Below are positions 44,337 to 55,675 of a stretch of 64,000 nt of DNA, one piece after another. The translations under genes and the position numbers were made by a program. The stretch comes from Lathyrus oleraceus (Eukaryota > Streptophyta > Magnoliopsida > Fabales > Fabaceae): contig NC_066582.1 in assembly GCF_024323335.1 (NCBI RefSeq), positions 88,966,944 through 89,030,943 on the forward strand, in the 5' to 3' direction. Within the stretch, counting starts at the first letter, position 1. Every line of letters begins with the position of its first letter. The notes beneath the pieces are model-generated. The model did not search any database. It had not been told where the DNA came from and saw nothing but the letters and a program-made list of their open reading frames with translations.

Positions 44337-46397
44337 CCATGCCTTACCTTCACAATTCTCCAACCTGAAGGCGCCTGAAATGCTGCAAGATTGAATCCCT
44401 AGCCATACCTAAAGGAACAAAGTTCATTTTTCTCCAAAAATTCAGATCTGAAATTCAATTGCATTTGGTTGAATTTTAAGATCTAAAGTTCCTAGACCTT
44501 CATCATTTGATCTATTGAAGCTTCTGTTTGCAAAAGGAACCAAAGAGAGTGACTCAATTCTTCACAATCCAAAGGTTTTACTCCACTGAATTTTGCTTCG
44601 AATCTCATCATACATTGCTCCATTTGCCTTGATCTTGTGTTGTCTGAAGTCCTCTCTATAGAGGCATGATTATTGTGTGTTTAATTGTTGGAATCGAGCA
44701 AGTTCAGTTGAACACCATCAAACTTCCATCTTTGATTTCACTCTTAATAGGAATCTAGAGTGGAAGTGAGTGGCATAGGAGTGATGTACATCACTTCACC
44801 TTTCGAATGGTGCCTGGATCGTTCATTTTAGTTAGCATTTGAAACTCTGTGTTTTTTTATCTTCACCGGAGCTCACCGAAGAAGACGGTGGCGCTGGTCA
44901 TCGTCTCATTGCCAGATCAATTGTGAGTCGTTGGATCTGATCTCCAGTTTATATCATAGCCATCAGATCTTATGACTTTATTTCATTCATTATGTTTCTC
45001 ATTGACCTTGGACTATGGTACTCGCATAGCTCGTTGCCATTAGATCCTCCACGTCAATTAATGAGGATCCATCCAACGCACGTGGTTTTTTCTAATTTCT
45101 GAATTTTCCATTTTATTTTTTAATTCCATCTCATTTTCAAAAATATATATCTCTTTTATTATTGGTCCAAAAAATATGGGACCAATTGCATTATTTCTCT
45201 TATAATTTCTAGTTTCTAAAAATGATTTTTAATTTTTTTAATTTTATATTTTGCTATTTTTTTAATAATTTTCTCTTTTCTGGTCATTTTTAATTCATTT
45301 TAAATAGTTTTTGATATTCAAAAAATACAAAAATATTTTCCTAACTTCTTTCAATGATGATGGATCTATGAAAAATATTCTCATCAATTTATTAATTGAT
45401 TTGAGATTTATTTGAGATTTTAGTTCAATTAGGTTATTTTTCTTCATTTTTAATTGATTAAAAATAGTTTCTGACTTTTAAAAATGCTGAAATTTTTTGT
45501 CAAACTTTATTTGACCTGGTTGAACTTGGGATAATTCACTTGGACTTTTCAAAGTTGATTTGAAGTGAATTTGAAGTTTGACCTTTCTTTAATATTTTAA
45601 TTCAAGTTTATTTTCAAATATTAAAAATGCCAAAAATATTTTGTTTATTTCTTGACTTCCAATCTTCATCTCACTTCTGTTTTTTATGGTTTGACCTTGA
45701 TCTTCCCTATCTTTGGTCAACATTGGTAGATTGGTACATTCCATTTCATCTAATGCACTTTATTTTCTTCATTTCCATTATCTTCTTCTTCTTCTTCTTT
45801 TCTCTTTTGATCAATGAGTTAAAGGTTGATGGTTAGCATTGATTAGGGAGGTTTAATCTTCTTTGATTCAAATCTAATTCATCTTTATCAATTGATCAAG
45901 TGAATGGCTTTGCATTAAGGATATATTGCTTTTTAAATCATGCAAAGGACTTAAGCCAATACAAGATCATTTCTCATCTTCTTTTTGGCATGGCAAGTTA
46001 TTGGAACTTGGTTCACTAATCAAGACTTCTAACTTGTATTGTTTCCTACATTATTATTGACCAGCCTCAGATAGTTGTGACTTCTACATAAGTCCAATTA
46101 CGATTGCTTAACATAGCGCTAAATTTGCCTTATGGCACACTAACTACTAACACTAATCATTAACTATTAACATTTACTTTTTGCTCTTTACTTTTATGCA
46201 AATACATATTATTCATTTGCTTTTTCCTTTGCTCACTTGAGCACATGTTTATGTTAATGCAATTTTCCTTTTGCTCACTTGAGCACATAATTGTGTATAT
46301 ACCATTATGTTTGTGTTTTGTTTTGTTTGTTGTGGACCAAATGCAAAGAAATGAACAATTGGACTTAGACTTTAGGACCTTACCTATGCAAATTTGG

Positions 46398-46480
46398 AGT
46401 CAAAGAGCAACTAGGCATTGAGCCTTTAGAGTGCTATGAAAGTCAAAGAGCAACTAGGCATTGGGCCTTTAGAGTGCTAT
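46398..46480 (+). repeat. 43-bp tandem repeat in the E5 5' LTR
   Basis: AGTCAAAGAGCAACTAGGCA begins at 46398 and 46441. E6 inserted inside the second unit of the corresponding repeat in the 3' LTR. Confidence 0.85.
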
Positions 46481-47728
46481 AAATGTTGAAGAGGAGTTTG
46501 AAAGGACCAATTTCTAAACTCCTTCTTGTTCATTCTTTGTTTGTTGATAGAACTTTTTGATGTGTGTGTTCTTGTGCTAGGAATTCCAACATTGAGCCAA
46601 ATTGAGGAACCATTGTCATGAGCTTCTAAGAGAGAGAGATCTAAGAGCCATTGAGGAACTTTCCAAGAGCTTAATTGATTATGTGCTTGATTGCTTGAGC
46701 TTACTATTATTTTGCTTGCACATTCCAAAGGATGGGAGCTACTTGGATCATCAATATGATCTCAAGAGAGGAACTCCATTTGTGGTCTTGTTTCTTATCC
46801 CTTATCTCTTGTATGATTAGGACTTTAGCTATTCTTCTTCTTCCCTCCACTCTAACCCAAGCCAAAACTTTTGTGCAAACATTTAACACTTGTTTTCAAA
46901 CATTAGAAACCTAAGCCTTATGCTTTTGATTTCCAAACTTTCTTTTCATAACACTTATTTTGAATTGAACTCTTAAATCAACTTGGACCATATTTTGTAC
47001 ATACCTTTCATTGGTAAATATAACTCATTCAAATACTTTTTGTGGTTTCAATGGCCACTTTCTTAATCAAAACTTTTCATAACCTTTAGCTATTAGGTTT
47101 GAGTTATCCTTGAGGTAGATGTAATACTCACCTATATCCTTAGTGATGGACAATGAGTCTTCCATGCTTATTATAGGGTTAACCCCTCACTAGCATGTTG
47201 AAGCTATACTCACATGGTGGATTTGTGGTTTTAGGTTGAGTTTTCTCCCTTGGATAACAAAAGACCTTAAGGCTTTTGGACCAATCAATTCACCAACTCA
47301 TTTTGAGATTTTTACCCCGAACAACGAGGTTTTGATCCTAATCTTTTTTAAGATGGTACGTAGGCAATGGGTTCATCCATCCAAACACAAAATGTAAATA
47401 AACTCGTATATTCTTTCCTCATCTCTTCAATCATGTTTGCACAAATAAATTTTCACAAAATACCAACCTTACAATAAGTATGAAAAGGGCTCCCTGGGAG
47501 TATCTAGGATGTTTTGGGTGCTTAAAACCTCCCCATTGCATAACCAACCCCCTTACCCAGATCTCTGACATTTTTACTAGTTTTTGATTCGATAAAACTT
47601 TTAGGTTTTTGTTCGCTTTCTAACCATTCCATTAAATAAATAGAAGTGCAGTGGCGACTTGACTTGTATGGTTTACCTTAGATTTAGTCAATATCTCTAA
47701 TGGTAACGAATACCCCGCTACAGAAAAG

Positions 47729-47746
47729 TGGCGACTCCACTGGGGA
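47729..47746 (+). other. Primer binding site of E5
   Basis: TGGCGACTCCACTGGGGA, six bases after the LTR end; closely related to the E0 sites at 1160 and 2262. Ogre is reported to use tRNA-Arg; not checked here. Confidence 0.75.
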
Positions 47747-48644
47747 AGATTTGCCTAGTGGGTTTTACATACTTTTCATATTGTGTTGTATTGATTGTAT
47801 ATTGTTTTGTGACATATTTTTGTGCAATTTGGGATTACTGTATTGTATGTAATGATTGAATTGCTTGAATATTAATTCCTTGAATGCTTGGTGATCTTTG
47901 TGAGATGAGTTCTATACCCGAACTCGAGTTCACTTAGGATAGGAGAATGGCATAGTCTTGTTGACTTGTGTGGAGTTATTCCTTAGCAAGTTGACTTGCA
48001 AGTCCATTCATTTGGTGGAGGTCATGTTGGGATCAATAATGTCACACAAGTAGTTGTGGTTAGACATTACTCTTTCCAATATAGACCTTAGAAGCCAAGG
48101 ACCTTAGTTTACCAAGCCCATCTTGGCCTATTCTTAGGATGTAGTGCGAAAGTCGTTCAAGTGTAAGATTTGATACGATTGTTACGCGATACGACACTTA
48201 TAAGAGTCTCTCTTGAGAATATTTTTGGAATACGAGTAGTCGTTTATCCGATAATATTCGAAAGATGGGATGATGACTATAGGAACCTCTTGTAGAACAT
48301 GTTTGGCAGGTTTAAACCCTAGTACACTCCCTTTGGGTGGTTCTTAACCGAGACCCCATGCTCGTGACTTGCAACAAACCCTTGATTCATGGTTGATCCG
48401 TTCATGTATCCTTAATATCAATGGAACTTGGATGTTGATAAGGTGTAAACCATAATCCACCAAAATGGATGATTGATATTAAGGATGACATGATCCATCC
48501 CATGACCTTTGTTTGGTGTGCTTTGCTTGATCCTTGAGTGTGATTGTTGCATCCATTCATTCATGAACCCATTTGCATCCATATCATCAAAACAATAAGA
48601 AAATTTTCAAGGAACTTAAGAGGTCTATTTGCAAATTTTTAGAC
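47747..48644 (+). other. Leader of E5 between PBS and ORF1
   Basis: About 0.9 kb with no supported coding sequence. Packaging signals would be expected here but I cannot point to one. Confidence 0.6.
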
Positions 48645-50095
48645 ATGGAAAGACAAAGAAGGAATACAAAGAAGTACAGCTTTAGACAACCCGACTTGAA
48701 GGAGCTAAGGAATTTGACATCCTATGTATTAGATCCTTTGGGTTTCAAAGCTCGTTTTGGGAAACTTCTATCCATTCTGACTACTCAAGTGGACGAAGGA
48801 TTGATAAGTGTATTGGTGCAGTTTTATGATCCCTTGTACCGTTGCTTCACTTTTCTGGATTTCCAGCTTTTGCCTACACTTGAGGAGTATGCCTACCTTG
48901 TGGGTATACCTATTCTAGACCAGTTGTCGTTCAGTGGCTTAGAGAGTATTCCTACTTCTCGAGAGATAGCTGATATGTTGCATATAGATGAATCTCTGGT
49001 TGGTGCTCATATGACTACCAAAGGTGGAATTCAAGGTCTCCCTTCTGAGTTCCTCATTGCTCAAGCTACTATGTATGGGAAGGCCATGAGTGAGGACACC
49101 TTTGAGGCCATATTTGTACTTCTCATCTATGGGCTAGTATTGTTCCCCAACATCGACAAGTTTATGGATATGAACGCTATTAGGATTTTCTCTACTCTTA
49201 ATCTCGTTCCGACTCTGTTGGGTGACACTTACTTTTCTTTGCATATGAGGAATGCAAAGGGTGATGGTACCATTGTGTGTTGTTTGCCTCTTTTGTACAA
49301 GTGGTTTATTTCTCACTTGCCGCAGACGGTCGCCTTCAAGGAGAACAAAAGATGTCTACGGTGGTCCACAAGACTTATGTCTCTCACTAATGATGATATC
49401 TTCTGGTACAACCGTGTGTATGATGGTGTGCAGATTATCGACTCTTGTGGTGAATTCTCCAATGTGCCTCTTCTTGGTACAGTGGTGGGATTAACTACAA
49501 CCCTATTTTGGCACGTCGTCAACTCGGGTTCCCCTTAAAGAATAAACCCAATAACGTTCTGTTAGAGGGTGTGTTCTTTCAGGAGGGTAAAGATCCCCAA
49601 GGCTTGAAGGGCAGGATGGTCCGCGCTTGGCGCAAGATCCATAAAAAAGGAAGGAATGAGCTAGGTCCGAAGAACTGTATCGCCTTGGAGCCTTATACTT
49701 CTTGGGTTAGGAGGAGAGCTTCCGAATACCTCATGCCTTACGAGTATCCGAGACCTACACCTTTGGTTGTGGCTGGGCCTTCAACCCTCCCTGACCAAGG
49801 AGTAGAGGAGTTGAGAGATGAAGACCGTTCACGTGCTTGGATCCGTGAACGAGAGGAGTTGCTTCAGCAGATCAAGGAGAAAGATGCTTTGATAGAATTC
49901 CTCGAGCATCAAGTTATTAATGATCCTAATGACGCATGGACTTCTCTGCTTCCTCAGTCTTCCAAGTTTTGGAAGAGGAAGTACGATCGACTCGCCAAGG
50001 AGAAGGAAGATATGGAGGCAGCCTATGAGGAGGAGGTGAAGAGGCTTCGTGCATCTTATCTTCCAGTCTCTCGAGCTTTAGATGATTGTTTCTAG
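48645..50095 (+). pseudogene. Ogre ORF1 (E5), frameshifted
   Basis: A protein of about 480 residues is encoded in two frames (to 49538, then 49508-50095). The start is taken at 48645 (MERQRRN), because the upstream part from 48573 does not look conserved; that is a judgment. The N-terminal two thirds form the globular domain of a plant family of unknown function; the C-terminal third is charged and probably coiled coil (RSRAWIREREELLQQIKEKD). E0 keeps one more base near 49481, showing that E5 lost a base there. ORF1 is specific to Ogre-type elements and its role is not known. Confidence 0.85.
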
Positions 50096-50422
50096 GGATC
50101 CATAGGATGATCATTTTCCTTCTCTCTTGTATTATATTTGGTTACCAATGCTGTACTTCTTTGGTGTAAAAACATTTCCCAGATATTATTGATATTGTAT
50201 TTCCATATGAAATAAATGTTTAATACTTCCAATATTTGCAAATGGAACTCTAAAGTTCCTCTGAAATAAAAACAAGTCATATGCATAAGCATTGCATGCA
50301 TCATACGCATAAGCTGGTTTTGTTCCAGGCTTCTTGTCCTATGGTCTAACTCTGTGTTCTTCATTTATTTTGAAGACAAGCTGACTCACCGGTACTACAC
50401 CAGAGCCAACTCATCGAGACTG
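50096..50422 (+). other. Spacer between ORF1 and gag (E5)
   Basis: No gene seen. The open frame of gag extends upstream to 50354, but the conserved start appears to be ATG at 50423. Confidence 0.55.
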
Positions 50423-52932
50423 ATGGATCATTTGGAACAAGAGAACCGCGAGCTGAAGGACGAAGTAGCCAGATTGACTGCCCTGATGGAGTCATTCATG
50501 GCTGCCCAGAGCCAGTCTTCTCCGACACCCTCAACTCCTCCCCAGAGGACGGTCATTTCTGAGATCGTGACTTCTACTGTGCCTGCTGCAACAGCCTACT
50601 TTGCACCATCTATGCCAGCCGGGTTCCCGTGGGGAATGCCCGCCAATTTTGTGCCAGAGGGTTTTGCTCTCACTCTTGCTTCTTTGCCGGCATCTAGCCC
50701 GGTCCTTTCAGTGCTGCCTCCCATTGTGCACACATTACCAAGAGTTGAAGATACCATCTACGATTCTAAACCATCTGAAGGTCCAGATGTTTATGAGAAG
50801 ATGGATGACATGAAAGACCAATTCCTTGAGCTTCGCAAGGAACTGAAGACTCTGAGGGGGAAGGACCTTTTTGGTAAAAGTGTCGTTGAGTTGTGCCTTG
50901 TGCCCAACGTGAAGATCCCTATTAAATTCAAAGTACCTGACTTTGAGAAGTATAAGGAAAACACATGCCCTCTCACCCATCTTGTGATGTATGCTCGCAA
51001 GATGTCGACGTAAACTGCTAATGACCAATTGCTCATCCACTATTTCTAGGACAGTCTGTTCGGTGTCGTTCTCCGATGGTACATGGGTCTGGAAAGTTCG
51101 AACATCCGCTCTTTCAATGATCTTGGTGAGGCCTTCGTCAAGAAATATAAATATAATGTGGATATGGCTCCTGATAGGGACCAGTTGAGGGCAATGTCCC
51201 AGAAGGAGAAAGAGACCTTCAAAGAGTACGCCCAGAGGTGGCGCGAGTTGGCAGCTCAGATAGTTCCACCCCTTGAAGAGAAAGAGATGACCAAGATCTT
51301 TTTGAAGACCTTGAGTTCATTCTACTATGAGAAAATGATAGCCAGTGCTCCCTCATACTTCACCGGGATGGTGAATATGGGAATGAGACTGGAAGAGGGA
51401 GTCCGTGAAGGATGTTTGACTCGAGATGAAGGCTCTTCAGCAAAGAGATATGGAAGCTTTGCAAAGAAGAAGGAGGGAGAGGCACATGCTGTGTCTTCCC
51501 ATGTCAAGAGAAGACCCTTTGTGAAGAGGAAGATTGCCTGCCCCATTAACAACCAGCATCAGGTGGCTCATATGGCACTTGTTTTCAGAGAAGCCCAACA
51601 TTATCAACAACAACAATCTCAGCAATATTAGCAACAACAGAAACGTCCACAACAACAGGCCTACCAGCCTCGAAACAACACAACAATGCCAGCACCAGCT
51701 ATGAGAGGAAGAGGGTCACTTTTGATCCAATTCCGATGACTTATGCTGAACTCTATCCATCTTTGATTGATAGAAAGTTAATTACTCCGCGAGACCCTCC
51801 CGCTGTACCTACCAACCCCCAGTGGTGGTACAAGCCTGAGCTTCACTGCGTATATCATTCCGGTGCTCCCAGACATGACGTGGAGAATTGTTATCCCCTG
51901 AAGACCAAGGTGCAAGACCTTGTGAGAAGCGGGATTTTGTTTTTCGAGGACGTAGGTCCGAATGTGAAGAAGAACCCATTTCCCGAGCATGGGAAATTTG
52001 TCAATATGGTACAGGGTTGTCCTGGCAAGTACAAGGTCAAGTACGTTAGTCATATTCGACAATCGTTGGTCGAGATGCATCGTTTGTTGTGTGATTATAG
52101 CCATTATGAACATGACCATGGTAGATGTCGAGTCTGTTCTGTTAATCAGAGAGGTTGTCGCCAGGTGCGCAAGGATGTTCAGGAAATGCTGGATGAGGGA
52201 GTCATTGAGATCCTTCAAAACAGAAATGTTGACGAAGATGATGTTGAAGTCAACGTAATTTCTCCGGTATTCCGGATACCTGAGCCTGTTGTCATCAAGT
52301 ATGATGGTAGCAAGCAGAAGGTTTCTCCTACTCTGACTATTAAGCCAGTCGGCCCTATATCGTACTCTTCTGAGAAGGCGGTCCCTTATCGCTACAATGT
52401 TGTAGCATTGGAGAATGGGAAAGAGGTGCCCCTACCCTCTTCGTCTGTCGTTAATATTGCCGACGTCAGCAGCCTAACCCACAGCGGTCGTGTTTTCTTG
52501 GCTCCGCCGAAACCGCAAGCTGATGTTCGAGGGAATGATACTGCTGATTATGCTGAAAGCCCGATTCGGAATGCTGTGAACACTCTGAATCCGGCACTTG
52601 TTGCTAAACCTGCCTCCACGTTGAGAACTCCTGCTTCTGCTGGCCTAAGTGGCAATGCAAAAGAAGACTGTGATGATATGCTAAGGCTCATCAAAAGAAG
52701 TGAGTACCACGTGGTAGATCAGCTTCTACAAACGCCATCCAAAATCTCTATATTATCCTTGTTGATGAATTCAGAACCACACCGAGAAGCTCTGCAGAAG
52801 GTGTTGGATGTGGTGTATGTGGATCACGACGTCACGATAGAATAATTTGGCAGCATTGTTGCAAACATCACCGCTTGTAACAATTTAAATTTTTGTGATG
52901 TTGATCTCCCCGAGGAGGGAAGAGACCACAAC
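50423..52932 (+). pseudogene. Gag and Gag-PR linker (E5), several stops and a frameshift
   Basis: It starts MDHLEQENRELKDEVARL, a coiled-coil N-terminus, followed by a P-rich stretch and the gag capsid-like domain (50860-51400). Next come a Q-rich section and the zinc-knuckle-like CxYHSGAPxHxxxxC near 51847-51890, then the acidic linker to 52845. Nonsense codons are at 51011 (TAA), 51047 (TAG), 51629 (TAG) and 52843 (TAA), and a frameshift lies near 51700-51735. Each stop stands where CAA or CAG would fit the family. The gene is collinear with E3 gag. Confidence 0.86.
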
Positions 52933-53717
52933 TTGGCATTACACATATCTATGAGTTGCAAGGATGATGCCATGTCCAATGTGCTGGTAGACACTAGGTC
53001 GTCATTGAATGTATTGCCAAAAACCACTCTTGCAAAGTTATCATATCAAGGGCCTCCCATGAGGCAGAGTGGAGTAGTTGTGAAGGCTTTTGATGGGTCG
53101 CGTAAAACTGTGATTAGAGAGGTTGATCTCCCAGTCAAAATTGGACCAAGTGATTTCCAGATTACCTTCCAGGTTATGGACATTCACCCATTGTATAGTT
53201 GTCTCTTAGGCAGACCATGGATTCATGAGGCAGGCGCCGTGACATCCACCCTACACCAGAAATTGAAGTTTGTGAAGAATAAGAAGCTGGTGGTGGTAGG
53301 GGGAGAAAAGGCTCTCCTGGTTAGCCATTTGTCTTCCTTCTCTTATATAGACGCTGAAGATGAAGTTGGAACGCTGTTCCAAGCTTTATCTATTGTTGAA
53401 CCTATTAAGAAGGGAACTTCTTCGTTTGCTTCCTATAAAGATGCGAAGTTGGCCATTGAGCATGGTGCAACTGCTGAATTAGGGAAAATGATCAAGCTGG
53501 AAGACAACAAGTCCCGAGCTGGCATAGGCTATTCTTCTGGGATCTTCAACAAGCAAGGGTTGTTCAAGAGTGGTGGATTTATCCACACCGGTCAAGATGA
53601 AGAGGTTGTTGCCACTTTGGAAGAAGATGAAGAGGATTCTGGCAATTTCATCATCCCTGGAGGGATCTGCAACAATTGGGTCGCTGTGGATATTCCGACA
53701 GTTATCCATAAGTCAAA
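52933..53717 (+). pseudogene. Aspartic protease (E5), active-site motif altered
   Basis: The domain is open from the last gag-linker stop at 52845 to the intron. The catalytic motif reads D-T-R at 52990-52998 where the family and E3 have D-T-G; AGG for GGG is a single base change at 52996. LLGRPW is near 53203-53220. The exon ends in HKSK, with GT of the 5' splice site overlapping the stop TAA at 53719-53721. With this change the protease would be inactive. Confidence 0.86.
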
Positions 53718-53982
53718 GTAATGATCATTGTGTTTGAAAACCCTTCTCCCATACCAAAAGGAGGAGTGATGACATTGTTGGCGCATAAATACAATGATAT
53801 TTTCATTCAATAAATTCATGTTAAATGTTTGTTTCTCCAATTATTTTCCCTTTTCGCTTTTTGCATGAAAATGGTGATCACATAAAACCCTTAAAATAAG
53901 AATAAAATCAATCTTTTCATCTGCATAATGATTTGCCTTGTTTGAATTCTAAAATCTTTTTATATCCAAAATCATTATGCAG
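53718..53982 (+). other. Putative Ogre intron between PR and RT (E5), 265 bp
   Basis: 5' site TCAAA|GTAATG at 53718; 3' site ATCATTATGCAG|GTTG with AG at 53981-53982, after a T-rich stretch. Exons join phase 2 to phase 2 and the frame then runs into the RT N-terminus. Position, phase and the stop-overlapping donor match the E3 intron. Confidence 0.82.
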
Positions 53983-54281
53983 GTTGATCAAACACATTGA
54001 ACATAATGATCCAACACCATCTTCCAACTTTGAATTCCCTGTATTTGAGGCGGAAGAAGATGATGTTGAAGAGATTCCTGACGAGATTACCCGTCTACTT
54101 GAGCATGAGGAAAAGATCATTCAGCCGCATCTTGAGAATCTGGAAACAGTCAACTTGGGGTCTGAAGATTGTGTGCGAGAAGTGAAGATTGGGGCACTCC
54201 TGGAAGAATCTGTTAAGAAGGGGTTGATTGAGTTGCTACGAGAATATGTCGACGTCTTTGCTTGGTCATATGAAGACATTT
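53983..54281 (+). pseudogene. RT N-terminal remnant (E5)
   Basis: About 100 codons of the acidic segment before RT, ending at the FAWSYED motif, match the start of RT exon 2 in E3. Everything from the RT palm to both RNase H domains is missing. The joint with integrase lies near 54270-54281, and the frame changes across it. Confidence 0.85.
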
Positions 54282-55505
54282 CTCCAGAATCAGATTTACC
54301 CGCCTGGGACATCTGTGAAAGATAGGAAGACTTTGAGGAGATTATCTGACAGTTTCTACCTCAATGGCGATGTGCTTTATAAAAGAAATTTTGACATGGT
54401 TCTGCTCAGATGCGTGGATAGACACGAAGCAGACCTGTTAATGACTGAAGTCCATGAGGGTTCATTTGGCACTCATTCCAATGGACATGCCATGGCTAGA
54501 AAGATGTTGAGAGCAAGCTACTATTGGCTAACAATGGAGTCTGATTGCTGCAAATATGTGAAGAAATGCCATAAATGTCAGATTTATGCGGATAAGATTC
54601 ATATTCCTCCGACACTTCTGAATGTGATTTCATCACCATGGCCTTTCTCTATGTGGGGAATCGACATGATTGGCATGATAGAGCCGAAAGCGTCCAACGG
54701 TCACAGATTTATTCTCGTAGCAATTGATTACTTCACCAAGTGGGTTGAAGCGGCATTATATGCAAACGTGACCAGGCGGGTGGTTATGAAGTTTATCAAG
54801 AATCAACTCATATGCCGTTATGGTGTGCCAGATAAGATCATTACTGATAATGGATCTAACTTGAACAACAAGATGATGAAAGAGTTGTGTAGCGAGTTCA
54901 AGATAGCACATCATAATTCTTCTCCTTACAGATCCAAGATGAATGGGGCTGTTGAAGCTGCTAATAAGAATATCAAGAAGATTATCCAGAAGATAGTTGT
55001 TACATACAAAGATTGGCATGAGATGCTGCCATTCGCTTTGCATGGATATCGTACGTTTGTCTACACTTCAACAGGGGCAACCCCTTTCTCTCTTGTTTAC
55101 GGCATGGAGGTTGTACTCCTAGTAGAGGTGGAGATCCCATCAATGAGAGTCTTGATGGAAGCCAAGTTGACTTATGCTGAATGGGTTCAGAGTCGTTATG
55201 ACCAGTTGAATTTGATAGAAGAAAAAAGATTAACTGCCATGTGCCATGGTCAATTATATCAACAAAGGATGAAGAAAGCATTTGATAAGAAGGTCAAGCC
55301 TCGTGTATTCCGAGAGGGTGACCTTGTTCTCAAGAAATTCTTGTCTTTCGCGCCCGATTCCAGGGGCAAGTGGACTCCAAACTATGAAGGTCCATATGTT
55401 GTCAAGAGAGCCTTTTCAGGCGGTGCATTGATACTTACAACTATGGATGGGGAGGATTTCACTCGTCCTGTGAATTCAGATGCAGTCAAGAAATACTTCG
55501 CCTAA
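54282..55505 (+). pseudogene. Integrase (E5), open but without an RT
   Basis: The frame 54228-55505 is open to its natural stop. It has the H-H-C-C zinc finger (54450-54580), D in GIDMIG near 54658-54675, D in ITDNGS near 54841-54858, E in VEAANKN near 54949-54970, and a C-terminal domain ending VKKYFA. This is the least damaged integrase in the window. It would be translated only as part of a polyprotein, and the deletion upstream has put it out of frame with the PR/RT exon, so expression is doubtful. Confidence 0.88.
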
Positions 55506-55526
55506 ACATAAAAATAGAATAGCTCG

Positions 55527-55675
55527 CTATGTTGAAAACCCGAAGGGGCGGCTTAGGAAAAAATGAGCGTCTCGGTGGATTGAAAACCCGAAAGGGCGAT
55601 CCAGGCAAAAGTTAGAGACATAAAAAATAAATATTTATCCCGCTAGATTGAGTACCTCATCCTGGGGCAATCTAG
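55527..55675 (+). ncRNA. Array of three stem-loops after the E5 pol stop (proposed RNA element)
   Basis: Arms pair at 55527-55534 with 55549-55556 (CTATGTTG/CGGCTTAG, with G-U pairs and one mismatch), 55576-55582 with 55597-55603 (TGGATTG/CGATCCA, around CCC-GAAA-GGG), and 55643-55650 with 55668-55675 (CTAGATTG/CAATCTAG, perfect 8 bp). Each right arm is followed by GGnAAAA-like sequence. Hairpins two and three differ by a compensatory A-T for G-C change. A conserved GACTGCGTTCT follows near 55718, as in E3; E2 has GACTGCGATCT. Confidence 0.58.

Larger units (their letters stand above)
42813..47722 (+). repeat. 5' LTR of E5 (about 4,910 bp)
   Basis: It starts TGTAAGACCCCAATTTTG and ends CCCCGCTACA six bases before the PBS. 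Its first 3.65 kb are nearly identical to 58329-61982. It contains a TATA box at 44329, AT-rich sequence at 45100-45500 and a tandem 43-bp repeat at 46398-46480. No gene is seen; the small open frames do not look coding. Confidence 0.93.

Noticed and set aside
45600..45840. Hydrophobic 69-codon frame, also at 61142
   Set aside because: It lies in U5 of the E5 LTR in AT-rich sequence; its length and CTT-repeat tail differ between the LTRs.
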